Positions 33,866 through 42,191 of a stretch of 49,323 bases of DNA are shown piece after piece. Numbering within the stretch: the stretch's first letter is position 1; each line of letters begins with the position of its first letter. The position numbers and the translations under genes are program-made. The notes beneath the pieces are model-generated. The model searched no databases. It saw only the letters and a list, made by a program, of their open reading frames with translations, and had not been told where the DNA came from. The stretch comes from SG8-30 sp964406445 (GTDB lineage: Bacteria > Pseudomonadota > Gammaproteobacteria > Steroidobacterales > Steroidobacteraceae), in the NCBI GenBank assembly GCA_964406445.1, contig CAYORU010000024.1, positions 1-49,323 of the forward strand, in the 5' to 3' direction.

Positions 33866-35957
33866 GGTCGAGTTCCCCTGTGGTTGTGCGGCCGCCTGCG
33901 CGCTCGGCCGGGTCGTTGGGTTCTGGATCGGGCGAGTCCGGGTAGGCGTCGAGCACCGGGCCGAGCGCCTCGACCAGCGGGCCGAGCCAGGGCTCGTAGC
34001 GGCGCCACTGCTCGACGGCGTCCCGGTAGATCGGCGAGCGGACCTGCTCGGAACTGGCGGTGCGCACCGCGCGGTCGTTCTCGTAGAAGCGCAGGCAGGC
34101 GTCCTCGAAGGGCAGGCCGCAATAGTCGAGCAGGCGCCGCGTCTCGCCTTCGGGATCCTCCACCATGCGCTCGTAGAGGACGCGGTGCACCCGCCCGGGC
34201 GCGATCGCGTCGAAGTGCGCCATCAGCTCGACGTAGCCGCGATAGTAGCGGCCGATGTCGGGGAGGCTGTAGGTGAAGTGCTGGCCGCGCGCGAAGTGCT
34301 GCTTGAAATTGGAGAAGCAGCAGCTCATCGGGTGGCGCCGCGCGTCCACGATCCTGGCATTTGGCAGGATCGAGAGGATCAGCCCGACGTGCAGCCAGTT
34401 GTTCGGCATCTTGTCGATGAAGAAAGGCGCGTCGGTCTTGCGCTGCACGCGGGTCCGCTCGAGGTACTTCTCGCCGAGCGCGCGCAGCGCGGCGCCGTCG
34501 AGCGACGCGAGCGCGCGGGGGTAGCGCGCCTCGCCCGGACGGCGTCGGCCGCCGAGTTCCGCCGCGATCGCCGGGATGTCCGGCAGTTCCATGGTGCCCT
34601 CGACCTGCGAGTGGCTCGCGAGGATCTGCTCGAGGAGCGTCGAACCTGAGCGGGGCAGACCGACGATGAAGATGGGGTCCGGCGCCGGGCAGCCATGGCG
34701 GGCCATGCGCCCGAGGGTCTCTGCCTCGAAGAACTCCCGGGTGCGCCGCACCTCCGCGGCGATGTCCGCCGCGCGGTAGGCGATGCGCCGGCGCTGGACG
34801 TCGTTGCCCGCCGCGTAGTACCGGAACGAGTCGGCGTAGCGGCCCGCGTCCTCGAGCGCCTTGCCGAGCGCGAAGCTGAAGTGCAGCCGGTCCTCGTCGG
34901 CCAGGTCCGGGCCCGCCAGCGCCGCCTGCATCGCCGCGACGTCGGCCTCGTCGAAGCGGAAGGTCTTGAGGTTGGCGAGGCTCCACCAGGCCTCGCCGAG
35001 CGCCGGCGCCAGCGCGATGCAGCGGCGGTACGCCTCGATCGCCTCCTGCTGGCGGCCCGCGGTCTTGAGGGCGTGGCCGTAGCTCATCCAGACCTTGGCA
35101 TGGCCCGGGTAGTCGGCGAGCAGCCCGCCGTAGCATTCGATAGCGGCGCCGAATTCGCCGAGCCGGCTCAGCATGGAGGCACGTGTTGCCCGCAGCTGGG
35201 GATTGCCCGGATCGTCGGCGAGCAGCGACTCGAGGAGGGGCAGTGCCTCGGCCGTACGGTGCTGCTTGTGCAGCACGAGGGCGTGGTGCTGCCGGGCCGC
35301 GGTGAATCCCGGCGCGAGTTCCAGGCAGCGCACGAGGAGTTGCTCCGCATCGCCGTAACGACCGAGCCGGGCGGCGACCTCCGCGAGCATGCGGATCGCG
35401 GCGACATCCTCCGGGTGCCGCCTGAGGTGCTCGCGCAACATCGCCTCGGCCTCGGGGATCCGGTCGTCCACCAGTGCGGCAGCGGGCGCCAGCAGTCGCG
35501 GGTCGCGGGTCGCGGCCTTGATCTGGTTCGCGTAGGCGGCGTCGGCTGCGGCGGCATCGCCGGTCGCGGCGAGGTGGTCGCCGAGCGCCTTCCAGGCTTC
35601 CGCCAGCCCGGGCTTGAGCGACACGGCGCGGCGCAGCGAGGCGATCGCGGCCTCGCCGCGGCCGAGGTCGCCGTAGGCGAGGCCGAGCTCGCAGTGCACC
35701 GCCGGCGCGCCGGGCTGCGTGGCCGCGAGCGGCTCCAGTTCCGCCACGGCGCCCTCCGGGTCCCCGCCACGCCGCGCGGCGATGCCGAGGATCAGGCGGG
35801 CCATCGGGTGGCGGGGCACCACGTCGAGGATCGCGCGGGCCTGTTCCGCGGCGAGCATCGCGTCCGTGTCGAGCAGCCGGGAGGCGTGCGCGAGCGCGAG
35901 CTCGACACCTCCCGTGGTCTCCCCCGCGACGGCACTCCGTTCTTGCTGCGGATTCAT
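33837..35957 (-). CDS. TPR-repeat sulfotransferase-family protein
   Basis: 706 residues from ATG 35955-35957 (a TTG nine codons upstream is possible but has no better ribosome site). Residues about 20-400 are tetratricopeptide repeats (AWKALGDHLAATGD, VWMSYGHALKTAGRQQEAIEAYRRC). The C-terminal domain has the PAPS-binding loop GLPRSGSTLLEQI at about 433-445, then a later IVDARRHPMSCCFSNFKQ segment, the 3'-phosphate site. No signal peptide, so cytoplasmic. Such proteins may sulfate a small molecule or polypeptide; many are uncharacterised and found beside TonB receptors. It is the first gene of the operon and overlaps the receptor by 29 bases. Confidence 0.9.
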   Translation of the reverse strand: MNPQQERSAVAGETTGGVELALAHASRLLDTDAMLAAEQARAILDVVPRHPMARLILGIAARRGGDPEGAVAELEPLAATQPGAPAVHCELGLAYGDLGRGEAAIASLRRAVSLKPGLAEAWKALGDHLAATGDAAAADAAYANQIKAATRDPRLLAPAAALVDDRIPEAEAMLREHLRRHPEDVAAIRMLAEVAARLGRYGDAEQLLVRCLELAPGFTAARQHHALVLHKQHRTAEALPLLESLLADDPGNPQLRATRASMLSRLGEFGAAIECYGGLLADYPGHAKVWMSYGHALKTAGRQQEAIEAYRRCIALAPALGEAWWSLANLKTFRFDEADVAAMQAALAGPDLADEDRLHFSFALGKALEDAGRYADSFRYYAAGNDVQRRRIAYRAADIAAEVRRTREFFEAETLGRMARHGCPAPDPIFIVGLPRSGSTLLEQILASHSQVEGTMELPDIPAIAAELGGRRRPGEARYPRALASLDGAALRALGEKYLERTRVQRKTDAPFFIDKMPNNWLHVGLILSILPNARIVDARRHPMSCCFSNFKQHFARGQHFTYSLPDIGRYYRGYVELMAHFDAIAPGRVHRVLYERMVEDPEGETRRLLDYCGLPFEDACLRFYENDRAVRTASSEQVRSPIYRDAVEQWRRYEPWLGPLVEALGPVLDAYPDSPDPEPNDPAERAGGRTTTGELDHDTQPTPQA

Positions 35958-36033
35958 CGTCTTTTGACGCGCCCCCTCGGCCAATGAAAGACTCAGGCCA
36001 GCCCAAAGTCAATTCCTGTTGGTTTTTCGCCTC

Positions 36034-37356
36034 ATGAAGCTCGCCCGGACCTGCGCCGCGCTCCTGTTGTGCCTGCCCGCGGGAGTCGCGCTGCCGGCGA
36101 CCGCCGTGCCGGATGGCGGCTCGCTCGTCGTCCGCTGCGGGACGCTCATCGACGGGCTGCAGGACGAGCCGCGCAGCAACGCCGTCGTCGTCATCGAGGG
36201 GGGGCGGATCCGGTCGGTCGGCGACGTCGTCACCGGCGCAGCGGCGCGGCCCGTGCTTGACCTCGCCGGATACACCTGCCTGCCCGGCCTCATCGACATG
36301 CACACGCACCTGACCGACCGGCCGGGCGATACGGCGGACCTGAGCGTCTACTACCGGCGCAGCCGCGGGCAACAGGACGCCATTTCGCGGGACAACGCCC
36401 GCGCGACGCTGCTGGCCGGCTTCACAACGGTGCGCGACGTCGGCACCTACATCGCATGGGCGGACCGCGACCTGCGCGATGCGATCAACGCAGGCAACGC
36501 CGTCGGCCCGCGCATGCAGGTCGCCGGCTTCTACCTGACGATTCCCGCCGGCGGCGGCGACCTCGTCATCCCCGGCCATGCCGAATCGGAGATCCCGCCG
36601 CAGGTCCGCGCGGGCGTGGCGCGCGGGCCGGAGCAGTTCCGCGCGCGGGCCGCGCTCGCGGTCGAGGGCGGCGCCGACTTCCTCAAGGTGATCGCCTCCG
36701 GCGCGGTGCTGGCTTTCGGCGGCGTGCCCGGCGAGCCCGAGATGACGCCCGAGGAGATCGCGGCGGTCGTCGAGGTCGCTCGCGCGCACGGACTCAAGGT
36801 CGCGGCGCACGCGCACGGCGCGCGCTCGATCAGGGAGGCGATCCTCGCGGGCGTCGACACCATCGAGCACGCCTCGCTGATCGACGATGAGGGCATCGCG
36901 CTGGCCCGCGAGCACGACGTCGCGCTGTCCATGGACGTCTACAACGGCGACTACATCGACACCGAGGGCCGCGCCCAGGGCTGGCCGGCGGAGTTCCTGC
37001 GCAAGAACCTCGAGACCACCGAGGCCCAGCGGCGAGGCTTCTCGCGGGCGGTGGCGGCCGGCGCGCCCGTCGTCTTCGGCTCGGACGCCGCGGTCTTTCC
37101 GCACGGCCTCAATGCCCGCCAGTTCCCGATCATGGTCGAGCGCGGCATGTCGCCGATGCAGGCGATCCGCGCGGCGACGTCGGTGGCGGCGCGTCACCTG
37201 GGGTGGTCGGACCGCGTCGGGGCGCTGGCGCCGGGTCGATTCGGCGACCTGATCGCCGTGCGCTGCCAGCCGCTCGACGACATCGCCTGCCTCGGGCAGG
37301 TGGTGGTGGTGGTGAAGGGCGGGCTCGTTCTCAAGGACGCGCGAAGCGGCGAGTGA
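36034..37356 (+). CDS. Exported metal-dependent amidohydrolase (imidazolonepropionase/prolidase-like)
   Basis: 440 residues from ATG 36034. A signal peptide is likely (about 1-24, ALPATA). Metal ligands of the amidohydrolase superfamily: H90-x-H92 in IDMHTHLTD, K218 in DFLKVIASG (bridging lysine), H259 or H261 in AAHAHGA, H279 in IEHASL and D351 in FGSDAAV. The set fits binuclear enzymes such as Xaa-Pro dipeptidases (Sgx9260-type) and cyclic-imide or carbamate hydrolases. It is divergent from the sulfotransferase/receptor operon with a 76-base gap, so a shared regulator is plausible. It may prepare the imported compound in the periplasm. Confidence 0.9.
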   Translation: MKLARTCAALLLCLPAGVALPATAVPDGGSLVVRCGTLIDGLQDEPRSNAVVVIEGGRIRSVGDVVTGAAARPVLDLAGYTCLPGLIDMHTHLTDRPGDTADLSVYYRRSRGQQDAISRDNARATLLAGFTTVRDVGTYIAWADRDLRDAINAGNAVGPRMQVAGFYLTIPAGGGDLVIPGHAESEIPPQVRAGVARGPEQFRARAALAVEGGADFLKVIASGAVLAFGGVPGEPEMTPEEIAAVVEVARAHGLKVAAHAHGARSIREAILAGVDTIEHASLIDDEGIALAREHDVALSMDVYNGDYIDTEGRAQGWPAEFLRKNLETTEAQRRGFSRAVAAGAPVVFGSDAAVFPHGLNARQFPIMVERGMSPMQAIRAATSVAARHLGWSDRVGALAPGRFGDLIAVRCQPLDDIACLGQVVVVVKGGLVLKDARSGE

Positions 37357-37382
37357 CCGGAGCCTGCCGGGGGAGAGATCGG

Positions 37383-38261
37383 TCAGGCGGTGCCGCAGAG
37401 CGTGAGGAACGCCATCACCAGGGCGGCCTGCGCCTCGACGCGCCGGGCGAAGCCGGCGCGTCCCGGGGTCTCGATCGTCGCCGCGAGCGGCGTGCCGTGG
37501 CGCACCGCCCAGGACTCGAACGAGCCGTCGTGGTGGTTGAACACCAGGCCGCCCGACACGGGGCAGCCGTCGACGGTGCCGTCCGGCAGCAGCGGAAAGT
37601 AGCGGCCCATCGTCGCCACGAGGCCCTGGCTGAAGCGACCCGGGGTCGCGGCCGGTTCGAGGGTGTAGACGTAGGCAGCCTGCACGCCCTCGTCCTCGTG
37701 GCAGCAGAGCAGGCCGTCCGCGGCGGCCGCGAGCAGGCGTTCGCGCTGGCCGAGCAGGATCTCTCCCTCGGCCGACGCCCGCTCGCCGGGCCGCGCCGGA
37801 TCGTAGCCACGGTTCGGGTTCTCGCCACGCGCGTTCAGGCGGCGGCCGGCGGCGAAACCAGTGGCGTTCACGAGCGGGATCAGGCTCAGGTTCGTTCCGT
37901 CGAGCAGGGCGTCCGGCACGAGGCGCAGGAAACGGACGAGCCCCCAGGGACCTGCGGGCTCCTCGCCGTGGAATCCGGCGGCAACCAGCAGTCGCCGCCC
38001 CGCCCGCGACCGAGGGCGCCTCGAGGCGATGACGATGGTGTGGCCGAGGGCCGTGCCGAGCGGTTCAACGCCGAATTCGCGTCGCTGCGCGAGCGACCTG
38101 AACTCGGCGTCGAAGGCGCCGAGGTCGCTGCTGGTGCCCGCGCCGTCAGGGCGCGGCCAGACCAGCGATGGCCCGCCTTCGCTTGCGGCGTCCGGCGGGC
38201 GAGGATCCTCCAAGGTGAGCCTCCAGTGCCGCGCGGGATCGGGAGCGGATGCGCGCATCAT
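37383..38261 (-). CDS. M14-like zinc deacylase/carboxypeptidase, cytoplasmic type
   Basis: 292 residues from ATG 38259-38261; the ribosome site is poor, and the true start may be some codons later because the first 45 residues look weakly conserved. Zinc ligands: H98-x2-E101 in GFHGEEPAGPWG and H188 in CCHEDEG; the base is E264 in ATIETPG; N150-R151 in GENPNRGYD matches the substrate-carboxylate arginine of carboxypeptidases. It is a paralogue of the exported protein at 14356-15423 but has no signal peptide. The substrate is unknown. It is convergent with the amidohydrolase (26-base gap). Confidence 0.85.
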   Translation of the reverse strand: MMRASAPDPARHWRLTLEDPRPPDAASEGGPSLVWPRPDGAGTSSDLGAFDAEFRSLAQRREFGVEPLGTALGHTIVIASRRPRSRAGRRLLVAAGFHGEEPAGPWGLVRFLRLVPDALLDGTNLSLIPLVNATGFAAGRRLNARGENPNRGYDPARPGERASAEGEILLGQRERLLAAAADGLLCCHEDEGVQAAYVYTLEPAATPGRFSQGLVATMGRYFPLLPDGTVDGCPVSGGLVFNHHDGSFESWAVRHGTPLAATIETPGRAGFARRVEAQAALVMAFLTLCGTA

Positions 38262-38467
38262 GGCCCGGCCGGGCGCATCGGGGAATGGCGGGACCGGCGC
38301 CGTCGAAGCGCCAGCCCGCCGCAGGGCCCGCGGCGGGCGGCGTGGCCGCGAGGTCGCGCGGCACGCCGGAGCGGCATACCATGCAAGCCGGGGCGCGCTG
38401 CCGGGCCTGCAACGTGGCTCGCGTCGGATCGAGGAGAGCCTCCCCCGCGGGGCCTGCGGAGACCACC
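38262..38467. other. Longest intergenic stretch, no gene seen
   Basis: 206 bases between divergent genes. It should hold promoters for both, but at this G+C content I see no convincing -35/-10 pair, palindrome or RNA gene. GGAGACC just before 38468 may be the ribosome site of the CBS gene. Confidence 0.5.
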
Positions 38468-39055
38468 ATGAATCACAAGCCACTCGCCACCTATCGAGTC
38501 CCGGACGGCACCTGCGTGGCGCAGGCGCAGGTCGCGCGTCGCGCGCCGGTGGATCTCGACTCGCCGGCGCTCGCGGTGCTGACCGACCTCACCGAGGTCC
38601 GCGCGGCGACTGCGAGCCCGGGCATCACGCTCCCGGAGGCCGAGCAGCTCATGATCCAGCAGGGCGTGCGGCTGCTGTTCGTGGTGACCGAGGTCCCCTG
38701 CGTGGACGGGATCGTCACGCTCTACGACATGCACGGCGAGAAATCGGTGCGCGTCCTCGAGGAGCGAAGGCTGAGGCGCGAGCAGTTGCAGGTGAGGGAC
38801 GTGATGACGCCCCTCTCCGCGCTCGACGCGGTTGACTATGGGGCGCTCTCCGGCGCGACCGTCGGTGACGTGGTGGCCACCTTCAGGCAGCTGGGTCACC
38901 CCTACCTGATCGTGATCGAGGCCGCCTCCGCCGCGGCCCCGGGGCGCGTGCGCGGGCTGATCTCCCAGTCGCAGGTGGAGCGGCAGCTGGGATCCGCGCT
39001 GCCCGCCGTCGAGATCGCCGGGACCTTTGCCGAGATCCACCGCGCCCTCACCTAG
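38468..39055 (+). CDS. CBS-domain-pair protein
   Basis: 195 residues from ATG 38468. Two CBS units are visible at about residues 45-95 (ITLPEAEQLMIQQGVRLLFV, then DGIVTLYDM) and about 108-190 (LQVRDVMTPLSALDAV, then TVGDVVATFRQLGHPYLIVI and GLISQSQVERQLG). CBS pairs bind adenosine nucleotides or SAM and regulate attached or partner proteins. No enzymatic domain is attached, so it probably acts on a separate partner. It is convergent with the BciA-like gene. The target is unknown. Confidence 0.87.
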   Translation: MNHKPLATYRVPDGTCVAQAQVARRAPVDLDSPALAVLTDLTEVRAATASPGITLPEAEQLMIQQGVRLLFVVTEVPCVDGIVTLYDMHGEKSVRVLEERRLRREQLQVRDVMTPLSALDAVDYGALSGATVGDVVATFRQLGHPYLIVIEAASAAAPGRVRGLISQSQVERQLGSALPAVEIAGTFAEIHRALT

Positions 39056-39186
39056 CGGCACGCGCAGCTGCCTTGATCTGCGGCGGGCGGACCCTGCGCG
39101 CGAGCGCCGTGCCGGGCGGCATTCCCTCCGCAGCTCGTCGTGGCGATCGCATGTGCGAGGCCGGCGGCCGTGCTGTCGGCGGCCCC

Positions 39187-40167
39187 TCAGAACACCGCGT
39201 GCTCGCCGCGATCGTCGCAAGCCTCGCCCGCCAGCAGCCTCGCGTAGTGGTCGCCCAGCGTTTCGCGGCCGGTGGACGGGGTGGCCTCGGCATCGTAGCG
39301 CCCCGCCTCGGGATCCCAGACCAGCATCGACTCCGTGGCGTAGTAGCGCGCGATTCGCGCGAACTCGGCCTTGTCGGCGAGCGGCGGCACGACGCGGCCG
39401 GCGGCGCCGAGCGCCGCGGCGATCCCGTCCAGCACGCGCACGGGAACATGCCTGAACCGCGCGGGCCGGCCGGCGAGGGCGAACAGCAACTCGCCCTGCT
39501 CGCGTGGCGAGAGCGCCGGACCCGGCCCGCCGATGGGCAGGATCCGCCCCTGCCGAGACGGATCCTCGAGGCAGCCGGCGAGGAACTCGGCCGTGTCGCG
39601 ATCGCCGATCGGCTTGCAGCGGGTGAGCGTGCCGTCGCCGAACACGAGGTACGGCTTGCCCGCCCGCACGCGCTCGACCTGGCCGGAGAGCGACTTGAAG
39701 TACGCGGTGGGGCGGACGATGCTCCAGGCCAGTCCCGAGGCCATGAGCGACGCCTCGAAGGCCAGCTTGGCCTGCTGGAAGGCGAGGCGCGGCTTCTGCA
39801 GGCAGATGGCCGACAGCTGCACCCAGCGACCGATGCCGGCACCTGCGGCGGCCTCGAGCAGCCGCAGGTGCGCCAGGTGGTCCACCGCCCAGGCCTCGCG
39901 CGGCGCGCCGCCGCGCGAGGCCATGCACGAGACGACCGCGTCGAAGGTCTCGCCGCGAAAGCCGTCCGCGATGATCGAGTCGGGCGAGTCGACGTCGCCC
40001 GAGCGCAGCGCGGCGCCGGCGCGCGCCAGCCAGGGCGCGGTCGTGCCGCGGCGCAGGAAGCAGGTCAGTGCGCAGCCGCGTTCCAGCAGCACGCGCGCCG
40101 TGGCGCGACCGATGGTTCCCGTGGCGCCCACCATGAAGACGCGCAGGCGCGTCGGGCTTCCGGTCAC
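39187..40167 (-). CDS. bciA: BciA-like divinyl chlorophyllide 8-vinyl-reductase
   Basis: 326 residues from ATG 40165-40167. The Rossmann motif VFMVGATGTIGRATARVL is at about residues 10-27. The long segments VVSCMASRGGAPREAW, LSAICLQKPRLAFQQAKLAFE, IVRPTAYFKSLSGQVERVR and FGDGTLTRCKPI are the family fingerprint of NADPH-dependent 3,8-divinyl (proto)chlorophyllide 8-vinyl reductases of the BciA group, as I remember them from purple and green bacteria. The enzyme reduces the C8 vinyl group in bacteriochlorophyll synthesis. No other bch, puf or crt gene lies nearby, so either the photosynthesis cluster is elsewhere or this copy does another reduction. It is convergent with the CBS gene. Confidence 0.85.
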   Translation of the reverse strand: MTGSPTRLRVFMVGATGTIGRATARVLLERGCALTCFLRRGTTAPWLARAGAALRSGDVDSPDSIIADGFRGETFDAVVSCMASRGGAPREAWAVDHLAHLRLLEAAAGAGIGRWVQLSAICLQKPRLAFQQAKLAFEASLMASGLAWSIVRPTAYFKSLSGQVERVRAGKPYLVFGDGTLTRCKPIGDRDTAEFLAGCLEDPSRQGRILPIGGPGPALSPREQGELLFALAGRPARFRHVPVRVLDGIAAALGAAGRVVPPLADKAEFARIARYYATESMLVWDPEAGRYDAEATPSTGRETLGDHYARLLAGEACDDRGEHAVF

Positions 40168-40279
40168 GGCGGCGTCGCGGGCGCGCTCATCACGGCATGT
40201 TACGCGGCGGCGCCCGCCGCTTGAAGGCGCGCCGCGATTTCGGCATCGTCGCAGCAGGGGTAGGGGAGACTCGCGCCGG

Positions 40280-41725
40280 ATGCGACGGACTCGCAGCGCC
40301 CGATCTGCTTCACCGCGGCTGACGCGGCGGCGCTTCCTCGCGGCGGCGTCGGCGCTGGCTCTCGCCGCGGTCGCGCCGGCTTCCTCGCGGGCCGCGTCCC
40401 GGCGCGTCGTGGTGATCGGTGCAGGCTTGTCCGGCCTCTACGCCGCGCTGCTGCTGGAGCAGTTCGGCTACGAGGTCCGCGTGCTCGAGGCGCGCTCGCG
40501 CGTCGGGGGACGCGTGTACACGCTCGACGACGTGCCGGGCCGCCCCGAGGGCGGCGGCAACACCCTGGGACCGAACTACGGCCGGGCGATCGGGCTCGCC
40601 CGGCGTTTCCGGGTCGAGCTCGCCGCGCAGCGCGGAGGGCGAGAAGCGGCCGGGCTGATCCTCGACGGGCGGCGCATCGATCGGGCCGGCTGGGCCCGGT
40701 CGCCGCACAACTCGCTGCCGCAGCGCCTGCGCGATACGCCGCCGGACGGTCTCCTGCGCGCCCTGCTTCGCGACAATCCGCTGCAGACGTCGCTCGACTG
40801 GCGGGTGCCCGGGCAGCAGCGCCACGACGCCAGCGCGGCAGCCGTCTTGCGCGAAGCCGGACTGGACGACCGCGCGCTGCAGTGGGTCGAGGCCAACAAC
40901 AGCTACGGCAATCGCCTCGCAGACACCTCGATGCTCATGCTCTACCGCGTCAGCGCCGGCCTCGGCCGCGCGCTCGCCATGCGCCAGCCCGCCTTCGACG
41001 CCGCGTCGGGCAACAGCCGCATCCCGGAGGCGATGGCGGCGGCCATGCGCGAGGACGTGAAGCTCGGCGAGCGCGTCACGACGATCCGCCAGGCCGCAGG
41101 CGAGCTGCGCGTGTCCTGCGCGGGCGGCAGCGAACACGCGGCGGACGCGGTCGTGTGCGCGCTGCCGGCGACCGCCGTGCGCAGGATCCGCTTCGAGCCC
41201 GCGCTGCCGGAGGACCAGGCCGGCGCCGCGGCGGCGGTCGAATACCAGAAGGTGACGCAAGGGCACTTCATCGCGGATGCGCCCTACTGGAGGGCTGCCG
41301 GCGAGCCGGCGAGCTGGTGGACGAACGGCCCTCTGGGACGGATCTTCGCCCGCGAGGCGGCGAACGAGTCGGGCAGCTTCAACGTGACCGTCTGGGTGAC
41401 GGGCGACGCCTGCGACCGGTACGACGCGCAGTCCGCCGATGCGGCGGGGGCGGCGATGCAGGCCGAGCTGGAGCGGCAGATTCCGTCGGCGGCGGGCCAC
41501 TTGCGGCTGGCGCGGATGGTCCGTTGGGCCGTCGAGCCGCTGAGCGAGGGCGCCTGGGCGGTGTGGAAGCCGGGGCAGATCGCCCGCCTGCCACAGCTGC
41601 TGGCGCGGCCGCACGACCGGGTGTTCTTCGCGGGCGAGCACACGGCGGTGGCCTACTCGGGCATGGAGGGCGCGCTCGAGTCCGCCGAGCGCGTCGCGCT
41701 CGAGACCCTGCGGAGGCTCGGATGA
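40280..41725 (+). CDS. Tat-exported flavin amine oxidase
   Basis: 481 residues from ATG 40280 with GGGGAGA upstream. Twin-arginine leader: LTRRRFLAAASALALAA (residues 14-30). FAD fold VVVIGAGLSGLYAALLLE at 43-60, then VLEARSRVGGRVY (68-80); the C-terminus has VFFAGEHTAVAYSGMEGALESAERVA, the usual monoamine-oxidase ending. It should oxidise a primary, secondary or tertiary amine. The last four bases (ATGA) are shared with the start of a cytochrome c gene, so the enzyme probably passes electrons to that cytochrome rather than to O2, as nicotine oxidoreductase NicA2 does with CycN. The substrate is unknown. Confidence 0.93.
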   Translation: MRRTRSARSASPRLTRRRFLAAASALALAAVAPASSRAASRRVVVIGAGLSGLYAALLLEQFGYEVRVLEARSRVGGRVYTLDDVPGRPEGGGNTLGPNYGRAIGLARRFRVELAAQRGGREAAGLILDGRRIDRAGWARSPHNSLPQRLRDTPPDGLLRALLRDNPLQTSLDWRVPGQQRHDASAAAVLREAGLDDRALQWVEANNSYGNRLADTSMLMLYRVSAGLGRALAMRQPAFDAASGNSRIPEAMAAAMREDVKLGERVTTIRQAAGELRVSCAGGSEHAADAVVCALPATAVRRIRFEPALPEDQAGAAAAVEYQKVTQGHFIADAPYWRAAGEPASWWTNGPLGRIFAREAANESGSFNVTVWVTGDACDRYDAQSADAAGAAMQAELERQIPSAAGHLRLARMVRWAVEPLSEGAWAVWKPGQIARLPQLLARPHDRVFFAGEHTAVAYSGMEGALESAERVALETLRRLG

Positions 41726-42147
41726 GCCGCTGGCTGCTGGTCATCGTGCTGGCGGGCGCGGCCGCAGGATGCGGGGAGCGCGCCGTTGCGCCGACGGCTG
41801 CCGGCAACGCTGCGGGCAGGCCCGCCGTGGCGAGCGGCGAGCAGCTCTTCATCGCCTGCCAGGGCTGCCACGGCGTGGCCGCCGGCGCACCACACGGCGT
41901 CGGGCCGAACCTGCACGGCTTCTGGGATGCGCCGGCGGCGAGTCGCCCGGGATTCGACTACTCGCCCGCGCTGCGAGAAGCCGGCCTCACCTGGAACCGA
42001 GGCACCCTGACCGGCTGGATCCTCGGTACGGAGACGCTGGTGCCGGGCACCTGGATGCTCTACCACAACATCCTCGAGCCGGGCGAAGTCGCCCGACTGG
42101 TCGACTACCTGGAGCAGGTCACGCAGGCGGACGCGGGGATGCCGTAG
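41722..42147 (+). CDS. Cytochrome c lipoprotein
   Basis: 141 residues from ATG 41722 (ATGA overlap). The leader ends in AAAGC with the lipobox cysteine at residue 17. One heme site, CQGCH (46-50); the distal ligand is probably M112 in LVPGTWMLYHN, replacing the common PGTKM. Size and pattern are those of class I, mitochondrial-like cytochromes c. Anchored in the membrane facing the periplasm, it is positioned to accept electrons from the Tat-exported flavoprotein encoded just upstream and feed a terminal oxidase. Confidence 0.94.
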   Translation: MSRWLLVIVLAGAAAGCGERAVAPTAAGNAAGRPAVASGEQLFIACQGCHGVAAGAPHGVGPNLHGFWDAPAASRPGFDYSPALREAGLTWNRGTLTGWILGTETLVPGTWMLYHNILEPGEVARLVDYLEQVTQADAGMP

Positions 42148-42191
42148 GGCGCTGCGGGTCGAGCCGCGGATGCCGACGGTCGGACCGAAGA

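Noticed and set aside
29459..34276. Very long open frame on the + strand opposite the Rieske/receptor genes (about 1600 codons)
   Set aside because: It is antisense to genes with clear motifs, has no recognisable domain, and is the expected open shadow frame in DNA with GC-rich third codon positions.
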